Assembly: GCA_910574455.1 (NCBI GenBank)
Contig: CAJSYZ010000001.1
Location: forward strand, 2,153,424-2,217,423
DNA from: Trichaptum fuscoviolaceum
Taxonomy: Eukaryota > Basidiomycota > Agaricomycetes > Hymenochaetales > Trichaptaceae
Length of the DNA stretch: 64,000 bases
Reading direction: 5' to 3'
Position numbers and translations under genes: made by a program. Positions 24,215 through 37,257 of the stretch are shown here, piece after piece. Under the pieces are notes generated by a model that saw nothing but the letters and a program-made list of their open reading frames with translations, did not search any database and had not been told where the DNA came from. The first letter of the stretch is position 1. Every line of letters starts with the position of its first letter.

Positions 24215-25103
24215 TCACTTCGGCTGATTTTCTCGAGCTTGTTGCTTCACTCTCCGTCTATAATGCGAAAATAGTCAGAGAGAAAATGCGATCAGATAGA
24301 ATGTCTATGGCTCACTCATAAGCGTTTCTATCATTCCTATCAGTGAACAAAAGTTAGAGCTAATCTGGAAGACATCGAAGAGGCATTTGTTTCTCACTTA
24401 AACATTGTATAAGCATCACTTTGAGCAGGATCATTGACATTCGGGTCTGTCAAAAGGTCTTGGATACCTAGCAAAATCTGTTTCCAAGTTGGGTCAGCAG
24501 AACGTACTGAGATTGAAGTCGGTGAACGAACCTGTTTAATCGTGATTGCGGGCTTCCACGATTTCTCCTCGTCAAGAATTGATAGACAGACGGTTCCCGA
24601 CGGATATACGTTAGGGTGGAAAAGCGGCGGAGTGAACTTGCCTATCAAACCAGTTAAATCATTATTATCATGAATTCGGTAAGCGCTCACATTTCGGCGG
24701 CTTGGTAGGGTAATCTTCAAGCGAAGCAGGACCATTTGTCAGAGAAGTCTTCATATTACAACGCCAGCGTACCTTCGGGGAATATCATGATAAGTTTGTA
24801 CACTCCACCTTCCCAAGCTGTCTGTTACGATCGATCAGGTTGTGAGCTGAGGCGACTGCAATGTGAAACCATACACCCGCTTTGCCCGGAATTCCGACTT
24901 CCCATTCCATCAAGTTCATAGAGCCATCAGAGGATTTTGAAGGTCGCGCATAAAAGCCCTGATTGCAATGGTATATGTTGTGTGACGGTCAAATAGAGAT
25001 CAGCTAGCATCTTAAAGAGACTCTGAGTGTGCCATACAAATGGATGGTCCTTCCTCCATTGCTTGCGCTCTTCGGCCAGTCGAGTACGGCAGATTCCAGC
25101 CAT
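24215..25103 (-). CDS. UBC9: SUMO-conjugating enzyme E2 (Ubc9)
   Basis: Transfers SUMO from the E1 enzyme to substrate lysines, in the nucleus. The spliced protein is 158 residues, the same as human UBC9: [69 protein letters not shown] (catalytic Cys93), [18 protein letters not shown], and the C-terminus [13 protein letters not shown]. The active-site Cys position and the family-typical SWKPAIT segment distinguish it from ubiquitin E2s. About six short introns; the last coding exon ends at TGA 24215-24217. The start ATG is 25101-25103. Divergent from the palmitoyltransferase gene with about 615 bases between. Confidence 0.95.
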
Positions 25104-25718
25104 CTATCGCGTTACCCAAGAAGATCTCAAAGTTCAATAAGTGTTAACGCTAAGACTTGCGCGCAATGGACGTTATAGCGTTTAGTCGCGAATGCGAGGC
25201 CTTGATTGGACTCTTGGAGGTTAGCGCAAGTGTGGGAATAACGTTCTTGATGGGGACGTTAGTACTATTTGGTTCAAATGATTCTGACAAATAAGTGATT
25301 GCTCGCTTGAAACGACAAGTCCGGAGGGAGGACAACGGCAGGGACACTGAAGCGAAACGAACGTTGCCCGCAAGGCATCCTCTTTTCTCCTCCTCGACCT
25401 CCCCGTAGCCACGCTTCCTACGCGTGCGTCATTCCTCTGATACTTAGGCGAAGTCCTACTTATCGATTATTGCTTCAGCGACATCTTCAGCTCTCCTCGC
25501 TACCTTGTTTGCATTTCCCCTTGCTCCTGCGTTCTCCACCGACGTTTTATCTTTGCTTTCGCCTTTTCGTTCTTGTGCATAATCTCCTCTTGCTGCTCTA
25601 TTGCTTGGGACGCTGCTGGCCTTACGTTTCCACCGACACTCGTTTCTCTCTTCTGACTCACAGTCGTAACTCGTAATTTTCACAGTCGAGACCCCGTCTT
25701 TCAAGCAATCTGCGCGAC
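25104..25718. promoter_or_regulatory. Divergent promoter region UBC9/ERF2
   Basis: Shared upstream region. The right half (about 25430-25690) is strongly pyrimidine-rich on the plus strand (CTCTCCTCGC, TTGCTCCTGCG and similar), typical of a fungal 5' leader before ATG 25719. No gene is supported here. Confidence 0.5.
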
Positions 25719-28248
25719 ATGGCATCCGAACGGTCACCTCATCATACTCCGTTGGGCATCCGAATAGGCGATTCGGAAAGTAATAGACAGATAGACGTGT
25801 CGCAAATTCCCCTGCCACGAACCGCTAGCTCAGCGCATAGCAATCCAAATAATGCAGGTCGTGGACGCAGTGGCTCAATCCAATCGCATTCTGCAACACA
25901 CACACCCTCGGCAGGGCACGCGCCTCGATCTCCACCGTACAATGTAACTTCATTTGCAGCTGCTTCGTCATCGGGTGTCTACCCCGCATCGCCTCCTCAG
26001 CCGATGAGCACAACACATGCAGGTGGAATTCAGCCTTCAGCATCGTTTTTTCACCCCTCTCGACCCAATCACTATACAGACTTCAACAACACTAATGTTG
26101 CATATCTCCCTGGCTACAACACCAATTATCCTTCTTTACCATTAACATCGACGGTCCGCTCAACTGCCGCTCCGAATACAAGCGAGAACCGACCAGAGTC
26201 CACGGGTTCAGACAGCTTTGCTCAACAATCCTTTACGACTGATGAGTTTGGAACGGGTATGGGATCAAGAGACCGTGGGCCACCAAATATGGGCACTGTG
26301 GGCGGGAACAGCACGCTCGCTCGCAGCTTCTCAACTAAAGTGAGCCGGGAGCCCTTGCTTCCAATTGGTCAGAAGGCAAAAACGAAGGTCTCCTCGCGAC
26401 CCAGTGTAAGCAGTACACCGGGGAGCAGAATACCCGGACTTGGCGGCCATACGCGAAAGAAGAGCGAGAACGGTAGTGGCGGGAGTGGAAGCGGCGGGAG
26501 TTCTGGCGGTGGCGTGGGCCGGGTGCGCACGAGCCTGGAGAAGTTCATTCGGCGGACGCTGAGTGGCGACGCGGGGATGTCTGCAACCTCAATTATCAAG
26601 GAGTCTCCGCTTCCAACAAACATTGAGGGTATCGAAACACAAGAGCGTGGCCCAAGCGGCCAATACATTGAATTCGCTGGTCCTGATTCTGCAGTCGAAG
26701 ATGACGGCACAATGAATATCACACACAATGCTATGGGTATGGGCCCGTTCGCCAGTAGAAGAGGGAACACGCCGCATCAACGACGCTTCCCTGTATTCAA
26801 TCCTATTCCCCCTAAAGGCACTTCTGCTTCGGAGGTACCCATGTTATCCGGATCTGGGAAGCTTGTGCGTAATTACCAGCTGCATCGCTCGCAGAATGTG
26901 TTCTTCTTTAAGGGCATACTGGTGACCGGCGGTGACAGTCCGTGGCCGTTCATCGCTACTCTCTTCATTGTGCTTGGCTTAGCTGGTACATGGTCTGGGA
27001 CCACTGCTGTCTGGTGGTGGAAGAATGAGAGTCCAGCAGTATCCATCATTGGCGCTTACATGAGTCTTCTGACAATCGTTAATATGTTTGCAACAGTAAG
27101 CATCGAGGTGAACTCTGGAAGCTATTTTACAGTCATGCTGACGAATGTTCATATAGGCACTTAGGGATCCCGGTATACTTCCTCGCAATCTTGACCCCGA
27201 TCCACCCTACAACACTCCGACTGAAGACGGAGGTCGCGTCCCTCTCCCGAGAGATTTAAAAGTTCGGTCCGGTGTGTGAGTGATCTGCGTTCTGTCTTGA
27301 TAAGTGTTCATTTAACTAAATCCTGATCACATCCGTCGTGCTTTGTTTTTGCAATGATGAAAAAACTTAAAGGGTTCGGATAAAGTACTGCCAGACATGC
27401 CGGATATATCGACCTCCGAGATCAAGTCACTGTAGAATGGTAAGAATATTTTGAGGATTTTATCACTTGATGACATTCAAGTAACAACATTAACCAATTG
27501 AATTAGTGTGATAATTGTGTCGACAGCTGCGACCACCATTGTCAATGGTTGAATAACTGTGTCGGGCGGCGAAACTATACGTCCTTTATCGTGTGCCTGG
27601 CATCTGCGGTAAGTTGTGGCACCGCCACTTGAGTTGACGTCAATCTGTGTTCCTGATCGTGCTGTATGCTGACATAATTGCCAATTAATCAGACATTGAC
27701 CGCGTGCCTGTTCATATGCACTTCCGCCTTACACCTTGTCATCCAAGCACACCGAGAACATTTGAGCGCCGGTGCGTCCCTCCGCAAAGGCGCGGGCAGC
27801 GCGGTCGTCTTCATTGTATCTGCGATCCTCGTATGGCCTGTCGGGGGCTTGCTCGGGTACCATACGCGGGTAAGTCGCATTACATGTTGTTTGTCCGTGC
27901 ACATCATGGCTCACAAACACATGGCATATGACAGCTTCTATTACTGAACCTTACGACGATTGAGCAAGTAAGCTGTCTCCTTAAATGGAAGAAGATTCCT
28001 CGTTCTGACCCGTATGACATTAGATTCGCAACTCAGCACAGAAGGCCATTGTCATGGGTCCTCTTCCTCCCAACCCATTTGCATTCTCAAGCTGGCGACA
28101 TAATCTGGCAGAGATGCTTTGTCGACCACAGGGGATGTCATGGTTGTCCGCGTCGGAGCTTGCGACCGAAGACAAACGAGAACCTAATCCAGGGTCCGAG
28201 ATTGGATCGGCAAATGGGGCAGGGGAAGAAAACCGGAAGGAAGCCTGA
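25719..28248 (+). CDS. ERF2: DHHC palmitoyltransferase, Erf2 type
   Basis: S-acyltransferase that attaches palmitate to cysteines of targets such as Ras, in ER/Golgi membranes. A long disordered N-terminus (about 390 residues, Ser/Pro/Gly-rich, with a Gly-Ser run near 26470-26520) precedes two membrane helices ([33 protein letters not shown]), the DPG motif (ALRDPGIL), the Cys-rich domain [20 protein letters not shown], and the active site [18 protein letters not shown] near residue 527. Two more helices and the TTxE motif (LTTIEQ) follow, ending ..[11 protein letters not shown]. Introns fall inside the Cys-rich region and near each helix pair. The N-terminus is much longer than yeast Erf2. 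Confidence 0.93.
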
Positions 28249-28872
28249 GAGCTTTCCGAAGTTCTTGTTTCCCGTTTCTCTCTTTTTTATTATTTCTATT
28301 TTTCTCGACTGCAGTATGTATGTTGTAGGCCACAGGGTAATCGATATTACGAGTGTCCGTGTGGAAGAAGGTTTGATGTGTCCGATATGATATATCGATC
28401 TGATGACATGACGTGTCCTGCCTCGTGCCGCAGCGTTGCCGAGATGCCGGGTATGGAATAAGGCGGACTTGCCGAAGATGGCAAGTATGGCACGGAATGG
28501 CAGGAGAGCCGCTTAAGGTTTGTGCCTTCCAGTTTAGGCGGAGCTTGAACTCGGCTACAGCTCGTGTGTGCCGCGGCGCCGTTCTCCTTTGTTTGTCTCC
28601 CCCCCGTTTGCGTTCAACCTGCAGCATCCCCGCCTCCGTCCATCCACCGCGGCCGTCAGCGTCGTGCGCAGCGACGAGAAACAGAGAGTCGCCAGCGCGA
28701 AGAAAAGACGCTGGATAGCGAGTTTAGCCGCAAGAAAGAGAACAGTGCGAGTGTTCGGGGTGCCGCCAGAGGGTCGTAATCTGGCTGAGCTTATTCATCA
28801 GGCCATTGCGCGCCGAACACAGTCCCCCTCGAGAGCAATCCCAGGTTCAAGTACAGCTGGTCTGCAGTCGCA
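28249..28872. promoter_or_regulatory. Upstream region of the Zn2Cys6 regulator
   Basis: No supported gene. It contains the 3' end of the ERF2 transcript and a GC-rich region (28550-28870) with a C-run near 28600. An in-frame stop just before ATG 28873 fixes the regulator start. Confidence 0.45.
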
Positions 28873-31800
28873 ATGAGCACCCAACAGTCGCGGGAAGCGT
28901 CCACGTCGCCCCCCCAGCCAAGCAAGGCGCTGCACGACAAGGCGGCACCGGACGCGGCGCAAGACACCAACGGTGTGTATACTCCGCATATTCCACTCGT
29001 TTCGGAATTACTCAATTCGATATGTCTCCCGGAATATATTTTGTCACATAATGTCTTGCATTTTTCGTTTTGTTTTCGTGTTTTCGGATATGCACCGCCT
29101 ATGCGACCGACGGTTTAATCTTGTCCTTAATCCATATTCATAACAGCCGCCCCTTCAGCGCAGGGCACCCAGCAGCAGGCGCACCCTTCCGCTGCTACCA
29201 CCACCACTCCCGCGAACAAGCCGCCCACGCCCAGCACGGCCAGTGCTCCCCCCGCCGCAGCGCGCAAGTCGGCAGCCCGTGCCCAGAGACAGGCGGCTGG
29301 CTCGGCCAACAACTCCTCGACCACCAGCAGAGCACGCCGACAGTCGGCACAGGCGGCCAACAACACGCCTGCTCCTACTGCTAATATCGCACCCGCACCT
29401 GCGCCGTCACCTGCACCGCAGACGCAGGCACACGCGCAGCCGCAGCCGCCCCCGCCCCCGCCTCCCCATCAATACACTCTGCCACCGCCGATCCAGTACC
29501 AGCACCCTGCTCCGCCACCCCCGCACCCGCAGGCCAGGATGAATCCCCCCTTCCCCGTCAATGGCTCGCCGTACACGCACTCGCATCCACCGCCGGCCCC
29601 CTACCATCCCCCCGGCCCGCATAACGGTGTAGCACACGCTCCTCCGCCGCCCTACGGGTACCATCCTATGCAGCATTATCCCACTCATCAGTACCACCCG
29701 TACCCGAACTATCCTCCGTATGCGACTATGGGATATTCGCCGCCTCCACCGCCTCCTCAAGCTCACCCTCCCCAGCAGCACCCTAGCCCTACAGAGCCAC
29801 CCGCCCCTAGTCCCGCTCCATCTGCGTCAGCAACGAAGAGGAAGCGAAAGGGGACCTCCGATTCAGCCAAGGGAAAGAGTGCCGACCGAGTTTCTGATGC
29901 GGAGGAGTCTGGTAAATGTTACAATATATTCCTTCGAGGTGCCGTACAACTTACCGCTCTTACTTGCAGCCATCGACATGCACAAGAAGCGCACTAAGAC
30001 TCAGCGCGCCTGCGATAGTTGCCGCACTAGGAAGATCAGGTCAGGATCCTCCGTCAGGCACACCCTTCTTTAGGCATAGCTGACCAGTTGCTTCTCCCGT
30101 TCCCCCTTCTCGTTATTTATGCAGGTGCGATGTGCTCACCGATTTGGATCCCCCTGTCTGTCAGCACTGCAAGCAGTATGGCTTCGAGTGCACATTCTTC
30201 CTACCGATAACAGAGACCCGGTTCAAGAAGAAGCGCCTCGAGGAAGATAATGTCGTTGTCACTTCTGGCAGCAGTAAGGACAAAACTGCCGAGCCAGACG
30301 GTGCGCAACCGTCTCCGAAGCCAGAGACTACTCGTAATGTTCGCATAGATGGTAAGCAACAGTCTCACTTCTCTTTCTATCGACCAAGGTGTTTGGGAGA
30401 AGAACAGGTGAAATATGTGCATAAGGTCGAAAAGATATATTCTTCATGAGACACTTGGTGTCGAAAAGTTCTTCTCCTGCCTGGTCGAATGAACCTGACG
30501 CTCACGCTGCCGGGTCCCACAGGGCCTACTTCAATGACTCATCTCCTCCACTCAACAGCGACGGTGCCGCAGCGAGCCTATCACCTCTACGATCAACGCT
30601 ATCATCACGTGTGGGAAGTCAGCAAAACGGGCGACGGTTTGATACAGGTACTGGAGCCGACTGATGATGATGCTCCAGCCGTGAAACAGATCGATCTGCG
30701 TGTCGAGCGAGATGTCATCGAGAAGCTCATCAACTCGTATTTCACTGAGATAGCTCCGCTTGTTCCAATCATCACGCAGGCCGAGTTTCTCGCTCTGTCG
30801 GACCCATCACCTCCCCCAATTCTACTTTACTCCATCTGCCTCGTTGCGTCGTGCAAGCGAGATGTACCCCAGGCAGTCTTCGAATCCTTACGGACTGCAG
30901 TAAATGACGTTATCAAAAGCGAGGATGTTCTCAGCACTGCGAATATCGTCAATGTGCAATCTCTGTTGATCCTCTGCCAATGTGCCGATGTCCATTCCCA
31001 ACACGTTCCTAACGCGCTTTCGGCACTTTGGGTTCGTTTGGGCACGGCTATTCGTATGGTAAGTGTATATACATATGCACTAAATCTCAGTTATCCTGAT
31101 GGCTCTGTCGTCTAGGCTCAAGACCTTGGCTTACACCGAGCAGAAGCAGTAAAACAAAATATCGAAAGGAGACGTCGAGTCTGGGGTGCTTGTGTTATCA
31201 GCGACAGATGGTTTGTCTTATCCGCATTTATCCGATGTCTGAAGTTTTCAGTTTACATTTTTATACAGGACAAGTCTAACTTATGGCCACCCGTTCATGA
31301 TTGATGTCGAAGATTGCGATGCTCGACTACCGTCCTCGGGCGATCCAAATGACCACTATACTGACGAATTGCTTCGTCTCAGTCTCATCCTCGGTCGTGT
31401 ACTAAAAACTATATACAGGTAAGTAAACATTGTGTTTGCTTCTATGTAAATTCTCAGTGTTCTATCACGTAGTCCTTCTGGTCTTTCTCACGCAACTGAC
31501 GACCAACTTTACAAATTACTGGACGAGATGAAAGAATGGCAAACAAATCTCCCTGACGACCTAAAATTCCGTGGCCCTCAGAGTCCTCGAAGTGCTGGGC
31601 TCCTTCACCTCCTTTTTTCCTCTGTATCAATGATCTTCTGGCGTGTTTTCATGCGGATTTCATACTCGTGCCCTGCTCACTTGAAGTTTGGACTTACCAT
31701 TGATCAGTGGACAGGGTTAGTACAGATGACGGGTGATTCCATTGATTGGCTTGATGCCAATGAAGACCTGTATGATGTTTGGATGCTAGTCGCCTATGCG

Positions 31801-33070
31801 GCAACATCTTGCGCGCTGGTTCAGGTGCGTAACATCGGCTTTGGTTCTTAGATGAATTGTTATGGTGAATGATACTCGCCAATACTGAACAAATACCGCA
31901 TTCTATGTTTGGATCGCTCGAACATGCAGTATCACACATGGGCTCGTCGCAAAGATATGAACGCACAGGAAAAACTTCGGAAACTTCGCGATTGCGTAAG
32001 ACGTTGGGAGGCTAGCCTACAACCAGAACACATGTCGACTAGGAGAAAGGCCGGTGTCACCGCAGCTTTGAAGTTATTGTTACCATTGACGCTAACTTAT
32101 CGTTTAGACTGCGGAGATTATCACCCTGCTGTATGAGACAACGCAAGGTCCTCCTGTTCAACTTGATGAACCTGCTGCACTCAATCCAACGGGTGGAGTC
32201 ATTCGCAAGGTTCAGGCAAACTATAAAGGTCTGAAGTATCAAAAGGACACAACAAGACCAGGCGGTGGTGTTTTCATCGCGCACGGCAAGGCGAAGGAGG
32301 GCGATTATTCCAACATGCCAGAAGGAACGGTGATAATAAATCATGGAGTTTCTGATGAAGAATCAGAAGGTGAGGACTCGGCGGCTGAGGTGTCCTCCAT
32401 TATTCATCCCACCAATGATTCCGCTCGTTCTTCTACCCAATCCTTGCCCTCCGGCGCTGGCTTTGGCTCGCTACCTTCTCCGCATACGTCTTCGTCTGCT
32501 GCCCGTGGCGGCGACGTCGATGTTAAAATGGGGGACGCTGTCGCTGCTGACATTGCCTCTCGACGAATGATGTCGGGTCGTATGATGCCATCAACGATTG
32601 TGACTTCAGGAGCTGCTCGAGCTGCCGCGGCCGGCGGGTCTCCTCCAGGCTCAGCCACTTCGATGATCAACTACACACCGCTGTCCGGTCAAGCTTCCGG
32701 AAGCTTCGCGAACGTCAACCCAACGCTCAACATGAGTGGTTCTTCGGACGTTCAGGTCTTGAATCTCCTCGACGTTCCACAACAGCCTAGCACGCTGCAA
32801 CAATTCGCAGTGACCGACAGCGGCTTGCTTGAAGGTTTACCGGGAAGCATGTTTGATTGGCGTAAGGCTCGGTCTTTGAGTTCATTATGGAAGCTCGCTG
32901 ATGTGCTATCTGTTTTTTTTTCTCAATATATAGCGCAATGGGAGCACTTCTTTGCCCGTTTCAGCTCGCAGGGTGATCCGAACGCCATGGCTGCGTACGC
33001 ACAAGCGCAGGCCCATGCGCAGGCCCGACACGATCAACAAATAGATCCATCAGTGGCACAACAGCATTGA
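28873..33070 (+). CDS. Zn2Cys6 transcription factor with fungal_trans domain
   Basis: Sequence-specific nuclear regulator. Start MSTQQSREASTS. A long Pro/Gln/Ala/His-rich region (29140-29890, including PPPPPPPHQY) leads to a basic stretch (TKRKRKGTSD) and the Zn cluster ACDSCRTRKIRC..VCQHCKQYGFEC (Cys spacing 2-6-10-2-6), split by an intron after RKIR. The central fungal_trans region reads KLINSYFTEIAPLVPIITQ, SALWVRLGTAIRMAQDLGLH, RRRVWGACVISDRW, PFMIDVEDCDARLPS, LSLILGRVLKTIYS. A Ser/Gly/Ala-rich tail ends GQWEHFFARF-like (spliced WRQWEHFFARFSSQ). About ten introns. The target pathway is unknown; the domain order resembles CAZyme and metabolism regulators, but no specific ortholog is claimed. 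Confidence 0.9.
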
Positions 33071-33539
33071 CAGTCACTTCCTTTGTTTCATGCCATTTGC
33101 TCGACTATAGAGTATAACAGCTTGTTTCTACCCCCTCACTGACTAATGCTCTTCTAAAAGTTGAATAGTCCCAGTTTTCAGCTCTAATCCAGTGTTGACG
33201 ATTTCCGCGCTTCCTTTTTTCTTCTTGAATCACTGTATCGTTGCGATGTTTATTCCCCTTTACGATCGTATAAGTTAAATCATATCTGTAGACACGTGTG
33301 TGCATTCCTGTTTGTCCTTATGCCGTGAAATGTTATGGTCAATGGGAACCAACCTGTCATCGCCGCCCGTAGGTTCCCCCCTTGATTATTGTGTGTGTAT
33401 GTATGTATGTGTGTGTCCATAAAGGAAGTAACTAAATTACAGTTTGGGGTCCAAACGTGACTTCTTCAAAACTTAATGGTGTCCGATATTTGCAAAAAAT
33501 CATATATTCATTAAGAATGGGGAAATAGAAGTACGAAGA
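33071..33539. other. Convergent 3' intergenic region with microsatellite
   Basis: 3' flanks of the regulator and the Bud27/URI-like gene. A GT/GTAT-type microsatellite occupies 33391-33416 (GTGTGTGTAT, GTATGTATGT, GTGTGT). No gene seen. Confidence 0.6.
33391..33416. repeat. GT/GTAT microsatellite
   Basis: GTGTGTGTAT, GTATGTATGT and GTGTGT in direct succession, in the 3' intergenic space. Confidence 0.85.
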
Positions 33540-35911
33540 TCATGATCTTTCCGCTTTGAATCGGGAAACCCTCGCCCCTTTCCCGTTTGCTGCCTTTTGC
33601 TGATCTGGATCGATGCCACCTGCTCTAACCGATTCTCTGACTTCCCCTAAAACAGGACTGGAGTGTAATCCCTTGCTAGCGGTGGAGCTGGGTGGGGGGA
33701 ATGAAGGTGAATCAACTATCATAGTTGATAGGATCGCTGGATCTTGCGGCACCGGAGGGGAAGAGCACGAGGCTCGTTGCTATTTTATTGGGGTCAGCAT
33801 TCAATGAAAGTGATCTTAGCAGCAAAAGCTGTTTGACATACCGAGGGAGCAATTGGTGGAACAGAGACAACAGTCGGAAGTTTTTTGAACGGCTTTGTTG
33901 TTTGGGTCGTCCCCCCTCTTATTCCCTGATCTGCGATGGGCTGGCTATTGCTTGGGGATGCTCTTCTCTCGGTCACGCCGGACAACACAGACGACGAAGG
34001 ACTATTAACTGGAAGGCGACTAGTCGATGCGACGGGAGGAACGGAAAGGTGTCCCGTAGGACCAGAGGGGAGCGCAGATGATTTATGTTGTATAGTGCGA
34101 TCTAAAAGGAACTTCGATTTTTTTGGTCCAGACGGTGTTGGTGATGCTTTCGGTAAAGCTTCAGTACTACTGGGCGTATTTGGATTCCCGTCTCCATTGC
34201 TCGCTTCCGTGTCCTTGTCCTTCCTGGTAGATGTAACATTTGGCGGAAAATCGATGTCTTCGAATGAGATGGGTACACCGGATTTCAGAAGGGCCAACAT
34301 GCGCCGTCTGTTCTCATCGTTCTCGTCTTCGGACGCACTTTCACCCGGTTCCCCACCGACGAGCTTCCCATCGCTTAGCTTGCCCGTACGTACTGATCTC
34401 TTTATTGCGTGCGACTCCCCGGAGGGGAGCACGGACGGTCCCAGCGAGACTAACGTACTGGTGTTGTCCGCTGATACCGCAGCGGAATGCCGCGATGCCT
34501 TGAACTTTGATACATTTGATTTCGGGGGCTTTGAAGACAGAGTAGCCTCCAAAGGAACTTCCTGCATAAACCATCAAGGTCAATATTTAGACGTCCGTTT
34601 TTTCTGCGGACAAGATTTGGGATAAAGTTCTTACCGGTTGATCCCATTCGTTTTCACCGGTGAATGCATGGGATGACATCGCCTGGTATGCTTCAGCACC
34701 GATAGTGCCCCGCATCTTAAGGTACTCGAGAGCTATTTCTCGCTGCAGTCGGGCTTGCGAGAAGTCGAATTCATCTTCTTCATCTTTATCGTTACTCGAG
34801 CCGGCTGAGTCGCTTGAGTCGCTGTCACTCTGCATGTATGCTCCAGAATTGAGAACAGAGACTTCGTCATCCGCTTCTTCCTCTGTGCCTTGAACATCTT
34901 GATCGGATTCATCGTCTGAGTCCCGAATCACTGGGGCTACGAGACCTTCCGAGCCAGGTACACGCTCTACGACGTCCAGCTTTAATGGCTGTCTTGCTAT
35001 GTCGGTCGCTCTTAAGCGGACTCTACTAAGATCTCCCTTCAGAGAGCCAACTGAGACGTCTCCCCAGGCAAGCGATGGCTTAGGCTTAGGCTTCGGTTCA
35101 TTCTCTTTTATATCCCCCACATTTGCAAAGCTTACGCGCTTCTGGGGTTTCTTCGAATCGTCACCATTCTGCGAGCCCTTCTCCGGTGGTCTGAGTTCTT
35201 CCGATGCCTTCTGTATCTCTTCTTTCTGTCGCTGCTCTGCCAGATTCCTCAGGAGGGCCTTGCCCATGCGTTTCTGCATTTCACGAGCAGCTAGCTTGCT
35301 CTCCTTTTCGGCCTTTGCATCCTCTTTGCGCTTCGCAAGCTCGTTCTTTTGTCGTTGTATCTCCAGCTCATCCGCCCTTTCGGCCTCTCGTTCTTCTTCT
35401 GCTTCAAGGATATCTAGAAGTCGATTAGTCTTAGCTCGAAGAGCTAACCTTTCCTGCTCGGTCAAAGAGGATAATGGGATTGGATCCTGCTCGGTAGAGA
35501 ACGGCTTGGGTGGTTGCCGTGTCTCAGCTTCTTCATTTGCAGGCTCTGCTATATCGATGATCGGAAGACCTTCTTCGTTCAACAACTATTACCATACATT
35601 AAACAAGCGGATTGAATGCGTGACAAACAACGCACCTCACCCCTCTCATTCCGTTTCTCCTGCGCATCGCCACCTGGCTCTCCTAGAATTTGGCCTAATC
35701 GCTCAGAAAGCTTCGAAACTTGCTCTTCGCTAAGTTTAGTGGTGTCTTTCGCGTCAGCGGGTGACAGGGTAGAGATGAGAGCGTGTATGGCTATATTCCG
35801 GTCCAAAAATCAGGATTATATCATGTATGCATAGGCAGAATTGCTTCGCATACCTTGCTTCCGACTGTCGTCGATATTGCGTAGATTATTCGCTGTTTGT
35901 CCAGCCGACAT
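33540..35911 (-). CDS. Bud27/URI-like protein (DUF3835 type), no prefoldin domain seen
   Basis: URI/Bud27 proteins assist RNA polymerase assembly through Rpb5. Start MSAGQTANNLRNIDDSRKQ (35911), intron, then AIHALISTLSPADAKDTTKL.., a charged coiled-coil-like stretch (LEAEEEREAERADELEIQRQ..), KKPQKRVSFANVGDIKEN, an Asp/Ser-rich acidic region, FDFSQARLQREIALEYLKMR, a VSKFKASR motif (about 34540), and the closing VSRFKAERS at the C-terminus. Two VS[KR]FKA[SE]R motifs, one terminal, fit the DUF3835 part of Bud27/URI. The usual N-terminal prefoldin coiled-coil is not evident; the short Leu-rich N-terminus may replace it. Family call is moderate; a generic acidic/basic scaffold protein is the alternative. 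Confidence 0.55.
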
Positions 35912-36234
35912 ATTAGAGATTGAGCGGGGATAAAGGAGGAGAAGGGTAAGAAGACGTGCAGCCCGAGGATGTGTGTGTTTGCCGGCCGTGATGGTGCTGG
36001 TCCGCTAATTTCCTCCACTTGCACTCAGGCTGCCAGTGCCAGTGGCTGTCCTCGGATTTTGCCGGCCCGGGGGGGGGGGACCGAGCGTGAACGCAGACTT
36101 CTGCTTTTAGAGACCGGGTCAGAAAAACATTTCACTTGGAAGCGTGCACATTGCATTGCACGCCTTCAAGCTGTTTTGTGCTCACCGCGGGCATCTCATT
36201 TCACTTCTTCTTCTATCCTTAACATTAAAAGAAA
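35912..36234. promoter_or_regulatory. Bidirectional promoter Bud27-like/PNO1
   Basis: 323 bases between divergent starts, with an 11-base G run at 36069-36079 inside a GC-rich patch. Both genes serve ribosome or polymerase assembly, so coordinated expression is plausible but inferred. Confidence 0.5.
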
Positions 36235-37257
36235 ATGGTCGTCGCGAATGTTGAAATGTCTGCCCAGGCAATTGCGAAGAAAAAGACGAGGAGGAAGATG
36301 AAGAAGGCACCAAGAATTGCAGATCCGACCCAATCTATCGAAGACGAGAACATGGATGGAGAAAATGAGCCATCGGGCTCAGGCCTATTGAAGGAATTAA
36401 CGCAGAAAACGGACCAGGAAGCGGACGATGCACTTATGATCGACACGGAGCTTGTTGAGGTCCCATCAGCTTCCGGTGTACCCTCGTTCCCTCCGATGTC
36501 CGAAGCAGCCCAAGCATCTGCAGTGGGGAAGAAGTCAGAGACACGACGGATACCCATACCTCCCCATCGAATGACACCACTGAAAAAGGACTGGATAAAC
36601 ATATTTGGACCACTGACGGAGCTGTTAGGCTTGCAAGTACGGATGAACGTGCAACGGAGATCTGTCGAAATCCGGGTATGTGCATCATACCTCGAGATTT
36701 GCACAAAACTTACCTACGATGGATTCGATAAATTAGACATCAAAGCTAACGAAGGAAATCGGCGCTCTTCAAAAAGGCGCTGACTTCGTGAAGGCATATG
36801 CTCTAGGATTCGATGTGAATGTGAGTGAAAGCTTCCCCTCGTACGATTAGTGAAGATCTAACTGTTGTCCTCAGGACGCAGTTGCACTCCTCCGCTTAGA
36901 CGATCTCTACCTTGATACATTTGAGATTAAGGACGTGAAAACTCTCCACGGAGACCATCTGTCCCGTGCAATTGGCCGTATCGCTGGTCAGGACGGAAAG
37001 ACAAAATTCACCATTGAAAATGCCAGTCGGACACGCATTGTCCTTGCGGATACGTGAGCTAGCATCCGCTGAAAATTTTTGCTTCTGTTGTCTGATGCGT
37101 TCATTCCTATCGCAGAAAAATACATATACTGGGCTCTTTCCAGAATATAAAAATTGCTCGTGACGCCATTGTTTCTCTTATTCTTGGCTCGCCTCCAGGG
37201 AAGGTATACGCAGGCCTCCGGACTGTTGCAAGCCGTATGCGACAGAGGGCCATCTAG
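36235..37257 (+). CDS. PNO1: Ribosome assembly KH protein Pno1 (partner of Nob1)
   Basis: Pno1/Dim2 binds pre-18S rRNA and recruits Dim1 and Nob1 during 40S maturation in nucleolus and cytoplasm. The N-terminus is basic ([13 protein letters not shown]) and acidic-variable; the conserved core starts [20 protein letters not shown].. and continues [14 protein letters not shown]. After splicing come [60 protein letters not shown] and the KH-type [40 protein letters not shown], ending [12 protein letters not shown] with TAG at 37255-37257. Three introns are placed by protein continuity. Motifs match Pno1 closely across eukaryotes. Confidence 0.95.

Noticed and set aside
33936..35733. Two long plus-strand open frames (229 and 244 codons) opposite the Bud27/URI-like gene
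   Set aside because: Composition is Ser/Phe/Leu-rich as expected for the reverse of a Glu/Lys/Asp-rich gene; no motif, and the minus-strand gene explains the region.
36069..36079. 11-base G run as a possible G-quadruplex
   Set aside because: A single run in a GC-rich promoter; no further G-tracts nearby to complete a typical quadruplex motif, and the run length may be a sequencing artefact.
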